Assembly: GCA_000727475.1 (NCBI GenBank)
Contig: KL647306.1
Location: 1,375,609 to 1,439,608, forward strand
From: Sarcocystis neurona
Taxonomy: Eukaryota; Apicomplexa; Conoidasida; Eucoccidiorida; Sarcocystidae
DNA: 64,000 nucleotides
Direction of reading: 5' to 3'
Shown here: one piece after another, positions 62,801-64,000 of the stretch
How the letters are laid out: each line of letters opens with the position of its first letter
Position numbering within the stretch: the stretch's first letter is position 1
The notes under the pieces: generated by a model
Database searches by the model: none
Told to the model about the DNA's origin: nothing
The model's input: only the letters and a program-made list of their open reading frames with translations
Program-made: the position numbers and the translations under genes

Positions 62801-63781
62801 CTGCTGCTAGCTGCCCTGTGTAAAGGCAGCGTCTTCCAAGCGGCATCCGTGAAGAGGATGCTGCAGCAGCGCCACGCCTCTCTATTCAATCTGCTGCTGC
62901 AGCCTTCTTGTGTGACCGTCGCTCTTGCTGCTTTCCTTTCTGCGTATGTGGAGAGCCTGGACACCGCGCCTGCCGGTCCTGCTGCTGCGTCTTCGGCGGG
63001 TGTTGCTGCCCCAGCTGCTGCTGCTGCGTCTGTGCCTCAGCAGCAGAACAAAGTCGAAGCGCTGATGCTGCTGGAAGAATTCTGCTGCGCCGCAGGAGAG
63101 CACCCGCTTTGCAGAAGCTTGGCACTACGTGCTGCTGCTCCCCTGCTGCAGGAGCTGTACGACGCACAGGGACAGGTGTGGGCCGCTTTTCCACAAGACA
63201 GCTGCAGCAGCGACAGCAAACAGGCAGTGGCAGCAACGGCGCCAGGAGCAGCGGCAGCAGCGAGAAACGCCTCTGCGTCATCCTCGGAGCGCAACGTTCA
63301 GCGGCAGCAGAAGCAGCAGTGGCAGCAGTGGCAACAGCAGCAGCAAAGTCTGGAGGGAGAAAGAGGAGAAGAAAATGAAGAGAAAAACGGAAGTGAAGAA
63401 AGGAGGGGTGCGGAGCCGCTGCTGCCTTTGGCTCCTTCGCGTTTCCTCACGCCTGGAGGCCTGAAGGAACTACTGTTGCTGCCGCTGTCCCTCCGCTCCA
63501 CTGCTGCTGCTGCTGTTGCTGCTGCTGCTGGTATGCAAGTTGAAAGGCAGCTGCTTGGCCGGCGAAGAGTGCCTGGGGCTGCTGGTGATGCTGCACATGG
63601 TGGGCGATCGAGCCGCAGCAGCCGAGTCCTGCAGCAGCAGCTGCGCCAGCTGCTGCTCGCTCGTGCAGCTTCCAGCAGCACCGCAAGCAGCAGCGGGGCC
63701 GGTGCCGCGGCACACGCGGACGCAGCTGCTGTCTCTCTTGTTTTATGTCTGATCGAACGCCAGAGTGAGCAGGACACATGA
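56897..63781 (+). CDS. Giant repeat-interrupted protein (2294 aa), probable helical-repeat fold, unrecognised
   Basis: One frame stays open for 6.9 kb. Hydrophobic, helix-like blocks are separated by runs of single residues: poly-Gln (about 81-85, 314-322, 589-612), poly-Ala throughout, a Ser/Asn/Arg-rich segment (about 936-975) and Gln/Glu/Arg coiled stretches (about 1242-1292, 1416-1475). Helical blocks that look like HEAT/ARM-type repeats include LMLLEEFCCAAGEHPLCRSL, AAVRAAALLLLAALCKGSVF, VVLNHLLARLFSLGDLPAAK and LLQLLAAQPLEAQRLLPALH. The family cannot be named. The ATG at 56897 is only the first in frame; the clear coding signal begins by about 57030 (FNKQLQQQVKRLRVPLLLVR). A GTGAGC donor at 63764 and a CACAG acceptor at 63825 leave open that the gene continues off the window. 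Between about 61480 and 61730 the Gln-reading frame looks as natural as the Ala-reading one, so a local frameshift or intron is possible. Runs like these are typical of Eimeria proteins. Confidence 0.7.
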   Translation: MGGAAEEPRFLEEEEEGIVVGCSAADAAELRCSRGSNKGALASCSPAFNKQLQQQVKRLRVPLLLVRTDAVHRLLLLALGQQQQQPSATAAAAQQHVRVVVSLLLETLLSPAAAPAAASVSPAAVAAAPFTRGVRTPQEQEEADAHHLPLLFGPSRPDYLQQAAYLPLRPSAAATSSSSAAAADLPLAAALQRPEGGWCPAEDTSMRRAALQALLKLVEENLLDLTSVVNEILAATAAATTAAAATAGAAAGAAPRAAAYAGVAPAGCCSSGSGGAAAAARAAPSFPAGLERMLFQELLKLALRGKLASAAVSQQQQQQQRSQQQHKHGQPQQPGRRGKKGGQSVGETAAILPASAAGAPAAGAAEGESGAAGPSAAALKASAVAVAAVLRRFLALQPAAAAGALEACCDEILASVCCCLPAASLASSSSSKSEEFAAAAAAFPACRPLASRQEQREQPLRQPARYPQVLREQEQQHPLQRSEQRQLSGEQETHHLREASQLQQLLRDQQQQQQPELLHEQQRQFYMQQQGISRRQTELVLLPLLRTVLHACRSPSATACCGVAAAVRRLLETAAAARRSEKIRLSWLQKQRQLQQQQQQLQQQQQQLEKLWHQQREVPRTLRDETSCTSSSNVNGNDAPRPNGSSDSNSHMWSDCSSVEHKSTTNDGTQRGSSSGDGGVSWGAGGRSSMKKKERTASSVGLLLLEFSFEQLQHVQDICGFLSCWDAGFAAVSCAAGASLRCRYTAAVRGGAEATAAQVAATAALRDDAHLPETPSGAAAAPAVAASAPAAREEVVLQEEEDEEKAEVVCLQHLQQQLLLSLLWRTCRQRQAGADALLLLHRLLRWLQTAAVAQHLFFVQQQHPRQHQPMQQQHVRMSRQAATAAAETAEGRWLWLLRICCSSVGWLLWQAPPEDELVPLLHAARALTHFLDCSQLSSSHSSSSRSNGSSSSSSRSGSWDSSSDRTVCNDVVDSSCSNSESNSSGSRDRCGAPASSLEKQSSRSSRCGRCPSSSNAEEVAAAVSRLCLFSSYLLLLLPLWTQEQTLPASSPLLAECAAATHTVAAAARRLLQAVIRCSAAAAAAASAAAAAGAAASGGAASYSQEASAAIADAALSSASAGVAPVRPDASCCFSSKVADAGAPAASRAVSTSVGAAAAAAARAWLLGMPAAVTHSTAGAAEQQPQLLPWICLSLWSFGTLDLPLAHALLLAHGGRRSSSGTCRSSSPQTNISNRRSARSLIEQQQVLKQQDSYVKQQEQEREQQQQEREEQRRREQQQQERQQQEKEELQEPPSAAGARILIPVRGQAWGSAAAECRAAAAAAISWVSPTAVSPLLAADGFLSLQLALLLLSELPQQRVQGCKALLQLLAAQPLEAQRLLPALHFAATHLPVLPLHLLLLRQRLPLLQMPPAGQQLLQEHQQRKRLFDGQQKQQQRLEGELKSAVKTRQQEITERIEGKRGPEEKEQQPQTASQQERIGTACYGGEGQEEKCRREDLLLEAQLLRFCGACTQSVAATAGADGKSGRRAAGAAGSAGKDGPAGRGAAAAGLGRAAAEAEAARGGTTAGRAGAGERPTRRTAAAAEAGEEGDAAVVAAVGQSAETAATAGAMRDAAAEVEKVLQHGRQQQFLLFLVHAETIAALPPTKLLLPPVYRALLSLTGYDFSAEDGAAALRSPAAAAAGGAGAAAAEELQTAATGTSSVRSAATAATTSPASSYPVAAATAAAGRLLSHSSPPASSSSFPSLSSSCSWLPGGAEAAAVLPGAAVAAAAAAEDDVWSGCPLLCTTVRRCGAAGVMLRAVVLNHLLARLFSLGDLPAAKAFVPAASAAVSPSASLRPQQQLQQMIPTFCYFLSRSLRSAATGAAGTAAGPPAAPRLHTAAAAGVGEGDAATAVPAAVAETLLLGLRDICRSSMRASTATADSQEDEDSSSSWCCSRAAAELLLQVLPEEVLHAALAHDVAAVRAAALLLLAALCKGSVFQAASVKRMLQQRHASLFNLLLQPSCVTVALAAFLSAYVESLDTAPAGPAAASSAGVAAPAAAAASVPQQQNKVEALMLLEEFCCAAGEHPLCRSLALRAAAPLLQELYDAQGQVWAAFPQDSCSSDSKQAVAATAPGAAAAARNASASSSERNVQRQQKQQWQQWQQQQQSLEGERGEENEEKNGSEERRGAEPLLPLAPSRFLTPGGLKELLLLPLSLRSTAAAAVAAAAGMQVERQLLGRRRVPGAAGDAAHGGRSSRSSRVLQQQLRQLLLARAASSSTASSSGAGAAAHADAAAVSLVLCLIERQSEQDT

Positions 63782-64000
63782 CCGAGTTGCTGCTATACAT
63801 TCCCCTCTCGTTCCCCTGACACAGGTTGCTGCTGCTGAGCCCCACACACGCTCCTCTGCTCCTGCTGCTACCACCCTCTGTGCCGCCATTGCTGCTGCGC
63901 CCGCTGTACTTCTCTGCTGCTGCTTCTGGGGGTCCCCCTCTCTACTGCTATTGTGCGACACTGCCGCCGACTACTGCCGCTGTTGCTGCTGCCTTGCGGT
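63782..64000 (+). other. Right edge: possible further exon of the giant gene
   Basis: After the stop at 63781, a pyrimidine-rich segment ending CCCCTGACACAG (to 63825) looks like a splice acceptor. The following 175 bp are CTG-rich and open to the window edge in more than one frame (for example LLLLSPTHAPLLLLLPP). Triplet bias prevents a firm call. Confidence 0.3.

Overview
The window is a piece of a nuclear chromosome from a coccidian apicomplexan, most likely an Eimeria species. The evidence is an alpha-tubulin gene whose protein closely resembles the Toxoplasma gondii type, dense spliceosomal introns, and a strong change of texture along the window. The left half (about 1-31.8 kb) is ordinary sequence. 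The right half (about 31.8-64 kb) is packed with CAG/CTG triplet tracts, CA/TA microsatellites, polypyrimidine minisatellites and proteins full of single-residue runs. This matches the 'P' (feature-poor) and 'R' (repeat-rich) segmentation known from Eimeria tenella chromosomes. No tRNA, rRNA, CRISPR array or intact mobile element was seen. One assembly gap (Ns) lies at 54241-54708.

Layout, left to right. An unrecognised six-exon gene (+, 176-1758) is followed by a METTL21-type protein lysine methyltransferase with a very long Ser/Pro/Thr-rich tail (-, 3212-6954). Next come a CFAP69 orthologue (-, 9159-14510) and alpha-tubulin (+, 16155-18752), which are divergently arranged. An unrecognised multi-exon minus-strand gene (core 22073-23408, possibly starting at 25100) lies head to head with a PPP1R42/LRRC67-type leucine-rich-repeat protein (+, 25247-27464). 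About 4 kb without a recognisable gene leads into the repeat-rich half. There, a complete seven-exon ceramide synthase (LAG1/TLC family, +, 34386-44638) has only about 1.1 kb of coding sequence spread over 10 kb. Its introns are full of repeats. Probable exons of an unrecognised minus-strand gene lie at about 46.1-49.0 kb. The right end carries a single 6.9-kb open frame (+, 56897-63781) for a giant helical-repeat-like protein interrupted by Gln, Ala and Ser runs. It may continue past the window edge.

Functional themes. Three genes within about 18 kb (CFAP69, alpha-tubulin, PPP1R42) have flagellar or microtubule roles. In coccidia only the male microgamete is flagellated, so this may be a small neighbourhood of microgamete-related genes. 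That grouping is inference. The ceramide synthase would act in the endoplasmic reticulum in sphingolipid synthesis.

Exon models were built by hand from open frames, splice-site consensus, intron phase and remembered family sequence patterns. Phase agreement across all junctions is the main support for the CFAP69, tubulin, methyltransferase, PPP1R42 and ceramide synthase models. No database search was possible.
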